From Enoplosus armatus (Eukaryota; Chordata; Actinopteri; Centrarchiformes; Enoplosidae): a stretch of 64,000 nucleotides of DNA. Below, piece by piece: positions 1 through 13,400 of this stretch. Numbering within the stretch: position 1 is the stretch's first letter; the number at the start of each line of letters is the position of its first letter. Location: contig NC_092203.1 of NCBI RefSeq assembly GCF_043641665.1, positions 5,543,067-5,607,066 on the forward strand, written 5' to 3'. The translations under genes and the position numbers were made by a program. The notes below the pieces were generated by a model. It ran no database searches, had not been told where the DNA came from, and saw nothing but the letters and a program-made list of their open reading frames with translations.

Positions 1-2472
1 TGTGTGTGTGTGTGTGTGTGTAGGAGTCATAAGTCACAACAATTAATGGGGCTCTGCTGACAGACAGGGAGGAATCTCTGTCAGGGTCTGAGTGGGAAGG
101 AGGAGGATAGAGACTAAAAACACAGAAAAACATGTTCAACATGGAATCTGATCTCAACCGTTATCACTAAAGCTGGAGCGCAACAGGTCACAAGCGTTCA
201 CGTGATCATACAGATTGCAAGTAAACCTAAACCTGTGAGGCACCCAAGTGATTTAGAGCTTCACTTTCATAAAGTTGGAGGACTCAAAAGAGACAGATTT
301 AAAAAATCCAATGATCCAAATCAAGGCAGCAGAGGCCGAGATATCCTCACATTTAGTCCCTAGTCAGGTCAAACTCCAAGAACGCTGAATCCTACACTTC
401 CCACAATGCAACTTGATAGTGTTTTTCATTAGACCCATTAGTGACATCACTATGACATCATTTGGGTTATTTTCTCAGACTTCAACTTCTCCAGAGCCAC
501 CCAGAGAATGCATTACTCAACTGTAGTACTAATACATTTTAGAGGCATGACGAGGTAAAAAATATCCAGTATTTCGCAAGAAAAGGTGTTGGATAAACAT
601 TTTTTCTTCTTTTGTTTAACTTTGTCTGTTTGTTTGGCAAATGCATGTTGCAACCCCTTGGCGGGGACCAGACCCACAAGTTGGGAACCCCTGATCTAAA
701 TCACTGATTTTGGAAGGAAAACTAAAAAAGACAAAATTGAACATGTTGGTTATAACGGCTCATTAAACAGAAGAATTGTGTGCATGTAAAGGTGAGACCA
801 GGAAGTTGTACTGCAACATTTAATAGTAGTAGTAAAATGCTATCAAAACCAATGGCCACAACAATGAAAATATGACCCAAAGAAAACAACAGAATGCCCC
901 TTTAACACCCGAATTCCCCAGTGCCCAACTGTAGGAGAGCTGAAGTAGGACATTGCTGGGAAATATCAACTGTGGTCATCCGTCTTTCCTTGGATAAATG
1001 AAACATAGTGTCCAGTGTAAACACACCTCCACACCTCCTCCACTCTTAACACATTCAGTCTTGTGAAGTTTTACCAGTGCCAGCCACAACTAACCTCTCA
1101 CCCTCAACAATCTGCTAGGACACTCCCTGCTTGATTAGATTTCCTGCTGCACAGGAAAATTGACAGAAATATGGCAGTGGAAAAGCGGGGGTCAAAAGGA
1201 TAGAGGTAAGGAGAGAGAAAGGGAAGGGGAAGGGAAAGTAGGAGAAGGAGAGTTTTGGAAAGGAGTGTGAGCGCACACGACGCAGGGCGTGGGCAAGTCA
1301 GCAGCTTTGCCCTCGTCGCTCGTCTTACACACACACTTTCTGTTGGAGAATATGGGTCACAAAAACACATTCCAGCCTCTGAACATTCATGCAATGTCTG
1401 TGAGAGCAGATGAGCGGGAGGTGAGAGGAAAGTGAGTGCACTTTTCCTAAAAAAGCATGAAAAAAGGGGGAGAAAGGAAGAGGAAAGGCAGGCAGGCAGA
1501 CAGGCCAGGAGAGAAAAGGAGGGAGGCAGTCAATCATTAAGAAGGTCATTTGGATCATCATCATTTTGAGGGATAGTTTGCGCTTTAGCAGATACTGTAA
1601 TCCTTAGATAAATTATGCCCAACTCCCGTGGAGCGTCAAGATCCTGAGCAGAAGCGATCTGGACTCCTGCTGTTTTTAAAGCGGCTCGCTCTGGTTCACA
1701 GTGTATCACTTCAGAGTCTCCACAGATGATGGATTTGACTCCAAGATGGATGACAGATCCCATAACATTTTTTTTTTTTCTCTCCTGGCATTTAAATAGT
1801 TTGGATTCAACAGCATGTGGTGAATTCTCAGTTTTTCCACCTGCAGTGTGTGTGTGTGTTGATGTAATGTATGTTTTTAACCTCTCTGACCAAGCATGTG
1901 TTGTTGAACTTAACAGCCTTCCTGCAAAAATACACCTTTACAAGCCAGTGGTGTTTTTGCATTGAGCTCCTTCAGGTCTGCGTCCTCTCACTCTGTTGCA
2001 TCAAAGGGTAGCATCCTAAAAACCTCCTCAACAAAACATGTCACACTTTATAAATCCATCTTGTTTTGAGATCTTTTGGATATACATTTATTTAACATGC
2101 GTGTTTCGTGTGCTGTTACTGATGTAGGACGTCTGGGCATTAAAGTTCAACATTGTGCCCTTTCCTCCTCATTGTCTGATATTAGCTGTAGTGCTAGCTT
2201 GGCCATCGAGAGTCTCCCATAAACAAATACACCAGCAGTTTTTCCTCTGTTGCAACTCTTGTGTCATTTTGAACAGAAGTCTGGGACCTATTTTACAAAA
2301 ACACACTTTCTAATAAAATCTATCTTCCGTTATCGGAAGTAGTTTTTCATCATTTGCATATAAAATCACATAATTTAATTCACATATCCAGCAAAGGAAC
2401 ATCAATAAAAGACGTTCCCTCGTCACCTTATTGTTGCAGGATTTTATAGGACATTCTTCTTGGCGGTAGAGT

Positions 2473-2495
2473 TGCTGCTGCTGCTGCTGCTGCTG
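2473..2495. repeat. (CTG)n trinucleotide repeat
   Basis: Seven to eight perfect CTG units in non-coding DNA. Confidence 0.9.
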
Positions 2496-2600
2496 GACAG
2501 GACTTTGTACACAAACGCATTCTGACATGTTTAAGAGAGTAAGAGACACACAGAAATGCCAAAGCTTGTCAGAGAGCTGATAAAGACATGAACACATGAC

Positions 2601-2603
<3 letters not shown>

Positions 2604-2641
<38 letters not shown>
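2604..2641. repeat. (CA)n microsatellite
   Basis: About 19 uninterrupted CA units. Confidence 0.95.
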
Positions 2642-2642
<1 letters not shown>

Positions 2643-2789
2643 CCAGTGGCACTGCTGATGTTAAACGTCTTGCTGACATGAACCATGTTGCCGCTCTGAT
2701 GTTTGGTTTGTGCTGTATGTAATGACATAGTGAATACATGTCTGGGTCACTGAGCGCTTTTGTGCTCCTGAATGGCACATCCTGAGACG

Positions 2790-2792
<3 letters not shown>

Positions 2793-2823
<31 letters not shown>
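2793..2823. repeat. (GT)n microsatellite
   Basis: About 15 uninterrupted GT units, 150 bp after a CA tract of opposite orientation, so the two could pair as a long weak inverted repeat. Confidence 0.95.
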
Positions 2824-2827
<4 letters not shown>

Positions 2828-5800
2828 ATACAGCTCATGCTCCTTGACACTAAGCAGTGCCGTGCTTGCATTCAAACAACTGCTCCGGGATCAGTTACTC
2901 AGCACAGCAAGGTCAAAGGATGACACTGAGTAAAGCTGAAAGTCACAACAGCTGACACCAGATATTCAATAAAGCCCTTTCACTGGAGACAGGATGCTGG
3001 TGGGGTTTTGCCTCGTGCCATTTTGATTAGAACTGAAATGCTGCTACAGTCATAGACCTAGAACAATCAGAAGGGACACACTCACTTGAGTTCATTTTTG
3101 AGATCTACTTTTCTGATGGGCCCCTAAACCTGTGATTTTAACAGCCTGTCTACACTGTTTTATGGACATTTGCCTTTAAACGCACCCCCATGTGTCCAGA
3201 TTTATCAAATAGGATGTTTTGGCCGTTCTAATAATTGTGGTGCTATGTTGGCAGGCTGACCACTGCCCCTGGGCGCTGACCTACTTCTCCAAAAGCTCGC
3301 TCGTCCTTTTAGGCTGCTCACAATGATTTATCTGTGACCAGAGTGTGTGTGTGCGTGTGTGTGTGTGCGTGTGTGTGTGTGGTTTTATGCATGACTGTGT
3401 CAGTGTGTCAGTGTGTCAGGGTGCACCAGGCCGTTTCATATGGGCGGGTGACACAGTTTGCCATCGGGGGCTGGCCACTTCCTGTCATCAGTCTTTGTCA
3501 GACACACACACACGCATACGCACTTAGAGTGTGTTGAAAGATGCAACAAAGAGAGCTCCCCGCTCGAGCACTTGTTACAAGTGTCCTCTCTAAAACGCAA
3601 TCTCCATAGTCTGCTGTACTGTAAGCTCGGCCAGACAGGACTCTCGCAGGAAGTCGACCTTTGACCCCCGAGGTCATTGACCGTGAGACCGAGACACGCA
3701 ACAACAGGAAGTGCTCTGCTAAATCAGGCCAACAGACGCTGATCCTGCACGCTCTTCCACACATGCAGCCGAGCCTGCGAGTGACCACGGCACGACATCA
3801 TCACAGAGTCACATGATCTCGCCACCGGCTGGCCACAGGAAGACACAAACAGCTTGATCAGAGGGGAAGAGAGCCCACAGTTTAGGTGTCTTATTATCAA
3901 CTTCAGCATTTTACGTATTTGTATCATGTTTTTTGCTCTTTGGAAATGCAGAGAATGCTTGAATAAACAGAGAGCTCTGCCACGTCTGAAGCCGAATCGA
4001 CTTTTGACCTGCAAGTCCAATAACATTCTTTCATGTGGAGAAGGCAAGTCCATAAGAGGAATTCCCACTTAGCACAAAATAAACAGTCAGAGTCAAGGGT
4101 TGACTCACTGATAGACAGGCGGCCGGTGAGCTGCTGCCCTGTCTATCCTGAGACACAGCATTGTGTTTTTATGTTTCTGATGTGGTGACACAAGGGAAAA
4201 AATCGACCATGCTTAATTGAAGTGGAATGTTTCAGCATTACAGCTTGGTGTGCTCCAAATGGGCGTGTTTAGCTAATTCTGCCATTTGTCCAGGGGGTAT
4301 TAGAGGGGTGGGAACACGATCCTGGAAGCTGGGGAGCATCAGAAGCCATTAAAGGGAGGTGAGGAAAAACAGAGCGCAGCCTCTGGACAGTATCACAGAG
4401 ATCCAGGGTGGAGGAAGGGAAAGGAGGAGAGGAATGAGAGGTGGGGGGTAAAGAAATGATGCATCCTCAATGATATGCTGCACTGGAGAGGACATATCTG
4501 ATATTAAAAAAATGCACTGGCAGTTAAAATGGAATTGTTAAGAGGTATTCAGACCAGAGTGCAGTTTGGCTACTGGTGGAGAAAGAATTCAATAATATTT
4601 TGAAGTCGATTTGACGTGTGCTGAGGACTGGAACCACCCATCTGGCAGAAGAAGGCTACTGACACAACTTAAATTACTCAACACGCTCTGAAGAATATGT
4701 CCAAGCCATGCCATGCCAGAGAAACACATTCAAAAGACACCCAATGGGAGAATAAAAGTCAGCATAACATGGGACAACATTTCAGCAGATCTCTGAGGAC
4801 TGCTGAGTGCTAAACTGCGAAGTGCAAAGTTCATTCTTAAAGCGAGGCGGAACCGGCGCTCACAGTGAAGTCATGGTTGCTTCCAGGATGAGGACATGCG
4901 GACAGCTGCAGCCGCTGACCTCGTCCTCTGGCCCTCTGGCCGCTGCAGCAGTGCTTACACCATCCCAATGTAACGCTGTGAGAGCGCTGGTTTGGCACCC
5001 GCAGCTGACATTGCCACACGCTAATGCAATGAAAAAGGAAAAGAATTCGCATGCATGTGATTAAGCAAGTGTACACACACACACACACACACATAGCTCA
5101 AAAAGAGGAGGCTATTATGGGAAAAGGCAGCGTAAATCACCTCCAGTTGACCACTAACTATCAAAGTCATTTAACCATCTTTCATCGTCCTCTTCAAACG
5201 CAACCAAAGTAACCGACCTGACTCATCGCAGAACCACCAAAGATGGAAAGCTCCCTCTCCGTCGTTCTCTTACCAGCATCCCACTTTTCAACCCCGTCTG
5301 CCCTCGCTGAAAACTCCACTGTCAGCATTTTGATAGACACACACACAAACACGCAGAGCGCAGATCGTCTCCAGATGTCTAATTGGAGAGAGACATAAAT
5401 AGGGTAACAATGGCGAAGGGGAGAGTCACGAAGTCAAGCTGAATCAGATGAGAGGCTCGTGGCAGCCTGTCTGTGTGGATCAACGGCTTCTGACACACGC
5501 GTTCACGCAAATGCACAAGCATGCTCACTGTGTGGTTTGAGTCCTACATTTTACATTCAGTCAGTGGTGTAGGAGGTAATCTAAGCCTGGGAATAGTCCA
5601 GTAGAAGCGCTGCTTGTTGCATTGCTATTGAAATCAGTCTCAAAAGCAAAGACATTTATTTTAGGGATGTCTCTCTTTCAAGATTTCAAAAATGTAAAAT
5701 CTCTCTTTTAGCTCCTAAATGTTGCTAATTTACTGCACACTCGTTGTTCTTTGTTAGTTATTCACTTGTCACAATCTTATGCATTTCTCTATAACTTTAA

Positions 5801-6900
5801 ATCTTCATGACTAAATAAGTTAAAGTCGAGATGAAACAACATTTCTGAGTGAAACAGGGCGGTCAGGCGGGACATAGCGTTGGGAGGAATCGGATTTGAG
5901 TGCTGATAATAATAAGTAAAAAAAAACGTCATTTGTTCAAGATTGTGGGGGTGTGGCTTTCTCAGATATGAGAAAGACCAAACAGCCCCACCGGCTATCA
6001 TCACACTCTGATTCAAATGTTGCAGCCCAACCTCCCGCTGTGTCTTCTGCCCACCTGTATTACATATTTTAGTTTGTTTGCTTATTCCTATTACAGAAAT
6101 AGCACACACACACACACAGACACACACAAACACAGCCTGTGGGTGATGTTGAAGACCATGCAGAGGTCAGTGTGAAGGGTTATCTCTGCGACCAGCCGGC
6201 TAACGTCGCAGGGAGGTTCTCACAGATCATATCTCGACGGGAGACAATGAACTCTCCCAGCACTCCCCATTAAAGACCAACGTGGCTGGACTTTCTCTGC
6301 CCATGTCAGACTCCCTCCTATTAAATGTGATTACAAATGGTTGCTGCTTTTAAAGGCCTCCTCCCAGAGACCAGAGACCCCCCCACCTATTCAGATTTCT
6401 ATGAAAACAATCTGCCAGACAAAACCACAGTCGATGTAGGACTAAGCTGTGAGCCTACAGCACAGCTGGGCCTTTTTTAATGGGCAGGAAACAGCAAGAC
6501 TGAAAGTGAAGCAATTTAAATGGACTTGAGTATAGATGTTCTAACAATCTCAAATTATTTTAAGACTTTTTACCAGTGTCAGAAAACACTTTTATTTAGT
6601 CTTACTAGTACTTGTCTTTTTGGGCCAGTGGTGTCACGTGACCTGGAACTCCCACTGTGGCCACTACACCCAAATCACCTCACAGCCCAGCACTTTTCCA
6701 GGGGACTTAACCTTGGTAGGTTGATAGCTGCAGAAATAAAAGAGGGGCACCCTGCATAAAATGTCTGCCTAGGAGCCACTAGGGGCTTTGCCTTCAGTAA
6801 AGCCAAAGAGAGAAAAGAAACTAACAGCAACATCATGAAAAGAAGAAAAAACTTCCTCTTACCAACAGCCAGAGTTAAATGGAAATTTGGGAAACAATAG

Positions 6901-6938
6901 CACAGGTGTCAGGTGAACAATGCTACCTGACACCTGTG
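6901..6938. repeat. Perfect 14-bp inverted repeat with 10-nt loop, rich in E-boxes
   Basis: Arm 6901-6914 CACAGGTGTCAGGT and arm 6925-6938 ACCTGACACCTGTG are exact reverse complements around GAACAATGCT. CAGGTG occurs at 6903-6908 and 6910-6915 and CACCTG at 6931-6936, the core bound by ZEB/Snail and bHLH proteins. It may be a foldback repeat remnant or a protein-binding element. Confidence 0.8.
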
Positions 6939-9900
6939 GTCATTTGTTTGTTTGTTACTAGGCATCAGTTCATTTTCAGTGAACATGGTGAAATGTAATC
7001 TGTCATATCCTCATGTGAAGCTGGAGTTGGAGTTGGAGTCAGTTTATGGAGCTGAATCAACTGTTGTAACATGCTCCAGCTGTGTTTCCCTCTTAGCTCA
7101 ATTCTGGTGTGTTTTCCTGTAACACTCAACAACACGCCGGCCTGCTTTTAAATGTGGGCCAGTGAAAAACAGACAGGAGACGCTGACAGCCACATAGAGG
7201 TGGGAGGAAATGATGGATGGATGAAATAAAGAGGAGGCACGTGGGTAATGAGAGCAGGATGTTTCCTGACTGAAAGAAAGAAAGACAGAAGTTGAGGGAC
7301 TGTTATAGATAGACCTCTTCCTTTGTCCCTGACGTGGCGAGACAAATAAAAACGAGTGAGAGAGACGAGAGAGGGACGACCTGCCAGCTTAATGTCACCT
7401 GGAAAACGTTTTGTCACTCCTCGGCATATGTGGCGTAGCGTCTGACTTCAGGAAGAGGAGAGGAGGAGACAGAAGGATGTGATATGGAAAAAGAAAGATG
7501 AGATGAAAGGAGGAAGAACGAGGGGAGAACAGACCGCTATCACATATCACTGTGTGCCTCCTCTTCATCCTCCCTGGATGAGAATGAAAAGCATTCCTGC
7601 GACCGCCATGGCCTCTTAAATGACAGTTGGCTTGGTGGTGTTCCAAAGCCGGGACCCCTTGTTAATCCTTTGCTCATTGACAACAGGTGCTGGGGTGGGA
7701 GAGGCTTATTGGTGGTATGATACAATACTGTAAATATGATGGTATTATTATCATCATGACCAATGGCCCCGAAGTCAAAGGTGGCCCTTGATCTGAAGGG
7801 TTTTTTTGAGAGGGAAGTTCACATTCAGTGGACATGAATGCTTCTTCGCTTTCTGATCTCATCTAACTCTTGAAAGAAAGTGTATTTTAAATTGCAGTTG
7901 ACACTTAATATTAGCATTACCTCCATTTTTATTCAGCAAGCAATTTAATTTAAACACCCAGGAAAGCATAGTGTGCATAAGGTAGATTATTCAAATAGTT
8001 TTTTTTTCTCATTTTCTTAATTGACAAAATGATTAACCAATGAATTATCTTGCCCTCATTTCTTCTGTTACCTCGGCATCTGTCTCATATTGTATATATC
8101 ATCTCTATATTACATTCTATAATCAGTACAGTGTGTTGCATGCTTGTGTCCCTTCCACCTCCCACCTGTTCCTAATCACAGCGGTCACACCATCTTACAC
8201 CTCTGCTCCGATGACAAAACTCCATGACCAATCAGTAATCATGAGACGGCACCCATGAGTGACATCTCCATGACCATCATCATCATCGCTGGCATCTATC
8301 TGAAAGCAGAAAGACATATTTTTTGGCATTCAGGACACTCCAGCGGTCCATGCACGGCATATTTTTATGCGACTTCCCAGAAGACCAAACCAGAACCACA
8401 TGGTGGGATCTTTCTGAGAAACTACCCTGTGGAAGCACCTCCATTTTTCACTGTCAGCTGCGCTCTGAGTGAAGCTCAAACACGCCCTTAAATGTCATAT
8501 AGGTGCAATGTAGCAGTTATTGATGTAGAATGTAATGCGTGACTCTGGGTGGTTTTAACTGACGAATGGTCATTTTAAATGCTATAACGTCCTCATGTCT
8601 CATGCATGAGCCCTGCCAATTCATTCAGAAATACTAATGTTAAATGGCATGTTATGCTTACACTGAATTCTACTGGTCTTGATTCACCTGATTTATTCAA
8701 GTCAGGATGTGTGTTTCTTTACATTTAAAAGTTGAAGTGAGTTTCTGTAGCGATGGAGCTAAGGGAGTTGTTCTTCATCATGAGGCGTGACGTCCAGCAG
8801 TGTTTCTGCTAACAAACTGAGGGTTTCTTACTCTGAAAGATGGAGGATTCCAGGATTCCACGGCTGTGCTTGTGGATCCAACGCAGATCAAACACAATGT
8901 GGGCGTATTGATATTGGCCCGGTGTGTGTCTGAAAGAGGAAGCTGCTCCTGTCACCATGGGAGAAATGCAATGTGTACAGTATGTTTCCATATGTGTGTG
9001 TGTGTGTGTGTTTGACCGCAGAAGGATCTCCCTGGCTGCAGCTAAAAGGTTCCTTCAGCGGGGTTGACCCTCCCTTCCAAGCTTTCCGCTTCCTCTGCCC
9101 CACACCCTCCAGACCTCCACCCAGGCCTCGCTGGTTCTGTCGCCCAGGGATGGGCTGCTGTTCCAGGGCAGAGCGTGCTGATTGTTCCCCTGTGTTATTC
9201 CGTCACAGTTCTTCCTCCAAGAGGGCCTGGCCAAGGCAAGCACTGCATTGGATGTATCAATGGTGTGTGTTTTGAGCCTCTGTGCGCTTACATGTGTTTA
9301 TGTGCATGTGTGTGAGGGTGTGTTGACTCCCATTAGTGTCCAGTGACAGGAAGAGGACAAGGAAAAGACCGCCATCTTCGTCACACTGTGTCCTTCCTAT
9401 TGTTCAGCTTCACACACTGATCTACAGCGATGTGTTTTCGTTACAGAAATCGGATGTGGATATGACTTCATAGTGTGTGTATGTGTTTGTGCTGACTCAT
9501 TCAAAACATTTTCAAATTTGAGAATCTTGCTGTCGTGAGACAAATCACGTTTTTCTTCCCTTATTTGCATGTATTTTTTCCTCGAAACAAAGGCTTAGAT
9601 TCACTTACTTCATTTCACTTTTTTTGAACAAAAATAAAAGCAGCATGCATGTCTGTTTGGTTTCCCAGTGAGTGACTGATGGATGCCTGGAAGGCGGTTG
9701 GAGCAGCGATGTAGGTGGCTGCAGACTGATGGATGGTTCAAGATACTGTGTGTATTTTTCAGAAAAACCCAAAAGGGAATAGAGAGACGCTGTGAGACCT
9801 CTGCTCCCTCACACCACACATGCCACCTTAAGGGGACTGTGAATGTGTGTGTGTGTGTGTGTGTGTGTGCGTTCATGAGTGTTACAGGCTGTGGGAAATG

Positions 9901-10414
9901 CAGCCGCTTAACATACTGCCTCTCAAGCACATGGAAACCAAGGACAAACTTTATTTTCTCTTCGTTTTACTTACACCACACACACAGGACACTTAATGTA
10001 AAGTCATGTTTTAAGTAATACTGTTTTGTTCCAGTTTTTGCAGAAAAAAGTCCAAAAATGTTATGTAATACTAATCACTGTACTCACTCTTTAGCTACTA
10101 ACAGTACATTTTGTCAGTTATTGTTAATGTGCAAGTGCATCTGTGCTGCATTAAACTAGCAAAAACAGGAAAAAAAACCTCCCTCCATCCATCTTTCTAC
10201 CAGCCCTCCAACCCAACAGTCTGCTGAGTTCTATACACAAAGACAGGCGGGGTCAAGGGTCAAGCGCACACACATCATCACACACTGTTCGTCCGTTATA
10301 ACAACACCAGGCAGAAAACAGGGCAAAATCCCCCACCGACTTTAAACAAAACTTGTTCATTGACCATCTTGTCTTTTGATAACAGGACTAATGAATGATT
10401 TCCATGTGTGTGTG

Positions 10415-10463
<49 letters not shown>

Positions 10464-13400
10464 TGTTTACCAAGGGGGCTGACTGTTCACATGGCTCGTC
10501 AGGTGATGTATGTTGCCGACTACCTGCGGAGCAGCTGCAGACTGTTTTGAGGAGTGCAGGTCTGGGGGCAGAATCCAGCACACTCATATAGAGGAGCGGG
10601 AATAAACACACACACACACACGTCACAAGAAAGTAGAATACACACACATCAGAATCATATAGAATCTCTTTAATTTGCCAAATGGTACAGTAAATATACA
10701 ATGAATTAGTTAACTTGCAGAAACACTAGACAGTTACATATATTTATGATAAACAAACATTTTGTTTCTGCTTGACTCTGTGCAAGTGAGGAAAGACATA
10801 CTGTGGAAGAGCGTGATACTGTCAATACAGCAAGGCATTTATCATGGCAGGCTGAAAAGGGTGTGTGAGAAATATTTGTGGGTGTGTACGAGCTCCGTGA
10901 GCGTGAAATAATGTGAAGTGACAAGATGGAGAACGGTATTTTGAGACACACCAGGGCTGTTCTAGACCGAGTTGGTTGATCTGGAATTGTGTGGCTCTCC
11001 AGTAAACAGAAAAAAATCTGAATTCACTACGTTTTCAACTGAATTTGACAGAGTTCAAAACTCTGAGGGTGGCAATTTGGAAAAAAGGATTGAGCGGATG
11101 GGAGGCCGGCACACCTGGCAGCCAAGATAACAGCAACATGTTTCCTTTTACAGCGTGATGCCAAGCTCAAGGTAGAACAAGCTTGCCAGCAAAGATGTAC
11201 ACACACACCTTCACACATGCTCAAAACTGCACCTGAGTTCCTGCTGGTGTGACTTCAGTCCAAAAGAAGCCGAACCAACAGCCAAAGAACATAGCAGTAG
11301 ACAAGAAAGAACAGTGTGTGTGTGTGATGGGTTGGTGTGTATACCTGATTGCAGGAGCATGAATAAGCATTTGGTACATGTGCTGCACCGTGTGCGTGCC
11401 TTTTGAGTCAGAGATCACACACACACACACACACTGGCGGTGCAGTGCAGTGCAGCAGGTCAGGAGTGTGTGTGTGGGCCCCGGCCCTGGACGGCTGAAT
11501 AATAATGTCAACGGGTTGATGTGGTGAGGGCCTGTCATGAGAGCGCTGTAGGTTCGCGCCGTCAGCTGTGCTTCATCAGGGAAACCCTCACCGCCAAAAC
11601 CTTCCGTCTTCCTCCTGGGCTCCCGCTCTCCTCCTGCACCGCTCTGTTTTCCAGCCGGCTCTTTTCCCCAGTGATCCTCCATCTGTTTCCCCCCCGCCTC
11701 CTCACTATCACCTTTCTTCTTCTTCCCCCCTTTTTATCAGTTCTCTGGTCAGACTTCTGGCACTCGTTCCTTTTTTCCGTTAAAATGTTCACTTTTGTCT
11801 GTCAGCAAATGTTAATTTAAAGTCCCAGAACATCAAAACCAGCTACTTCCCACCTTAAATCTTCATCCCTATCCTCCTTCTGTTCTCAAAGGTTTCGCAC
11901 CTTCTGACCTCAATACAGTGCTGGTATCCTTATCAACTTTTGCCAGACACTGCATGCATACATGGGCCTGTATGTACATGTGAGTCAAAGACTATGTTTT
12001 TTTTTAGACCACAGTAGGGGAGGGGAAGGCCCAGTCCTCATTTCCCAGAGGATGTCGAAGACTGCTTTTCTCACGGTGGTCTGGGCCGAGCCGTAAGCTG
12101 GCACAGCTTGGCATGGGTTGGCACAGGAAATGGCCGCCTGAACCCCGCGAGGGATTCCAGGCCAGTTCCATTTCCTGTCAAACATCCTCCCAGAGGAAAG
12201 GAGCTCCAGGACATTAGAGACAAAACCCACAGTGGGAGAAACAGAGAGTACAAGTGGAATCACCCGACATTTTACTTAACAGAGTAAAATATAGTCAATG
12301 TTCATTTAAAGTCTGGATTTACCCAAATTCTAAAAAAATAAAAACGTATTCTCTCGTTTACTTCTACTGGTATCGAGCCATGCAGATAGTTTTGGTTTAA
12401 TTTGCCCAGATCATTGGAACTTTTTTTAGGGATTAAAAGTTCCAAAAAACATGACAAAATAAATAATTGGGTCACATGGATCCTGTTTTCATATAAGAAA
12501 TCTTACCTGATAAACTTTGGAATACATTACAAGTCTTTGAAGACTATATTTACAAAAAAAAGGACTGAAGTCAGAAAGAAAGGTCCATTCAAATGAAAAT
12601 GGACAACATTAATAGACAATCTGTAATCTAAATATTCTCAATTACACAATTACAGATGTTTTATGTTACTGTTTTATGGTATTGTATTTTTCAAGGGCTC
12701 ATATTCCATACGGCTAAATTATTCCCCATCAGATAACAATATACCACAAATTCTCATTGCTGATAACCTGAGGCGTGTCTGGATGTTTTCTTGGTGGGGG
12801 GGGGGGTTATCTGTGTTTCTTTCTGCCAGGGTTCAGCCACATTTTTGTGGAGCATGCTCCACTATCTCCTACCACTGTCTGGGTCTCTGTCTCCTCAGCT
12901 CATGTTTTTTGGTTGCAGGCCAGGCGAGGCGCAGGGCAGAGTTTGCCTCTGTGGTTTTCGGTCATGCATTCTCTTACCCAGCATTCCAGACAGATCTCCT
13001 TACATCCACACGTTTTCTCTCTCCTTCTCTCTCCTTCTTTCCTTTCAGCATACCACAAAATCACTGATTGCCACAAGTAGACAAAGTAACTTGTTCCAGC
13101 CGCTGCATGAGGAGAATCATGTTTAAAATGTGCATATTCAAAGTAGCTGTGTACTCTTGACAACTATCATGTTCACGGGGTGACACATGAAGATCCAGGA
13201 TGAGACATCCACCGTTTCAAGGCTGTGAAACCTCCAATCACATCTTGATTGCCGTAATTGGAAGCTTCATTTGGCGTAAAACTCTTAATGTACAGGCTGC
13301 AGTGCTAACACCACTGAGCACAAGGGAGCCACAGATTCACAAGGAAAGCCGTTTTTGGTTTTATGACGTGCTAACGTTGAGGAATGCTATTCGGCTGGCT

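Larger units (their letters stand above)
1..6900. other. Intergenic DNA, no gene seen
   Basis: Opens inside a TG repeat. Otherwise AT-rich sequence with CA/TG tracts (2604, 2793, about 3341-3381, about 5078-5093) and a phrase at about 650-700 (GTTGGGAACCCCTG) typical of vertebrate DNA-transposon remnants. Open frames here are short and mostly translate repeats (Val-Cys or His-Thr runs). I see no exon with recognisable homology. Confidence 0.7.
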
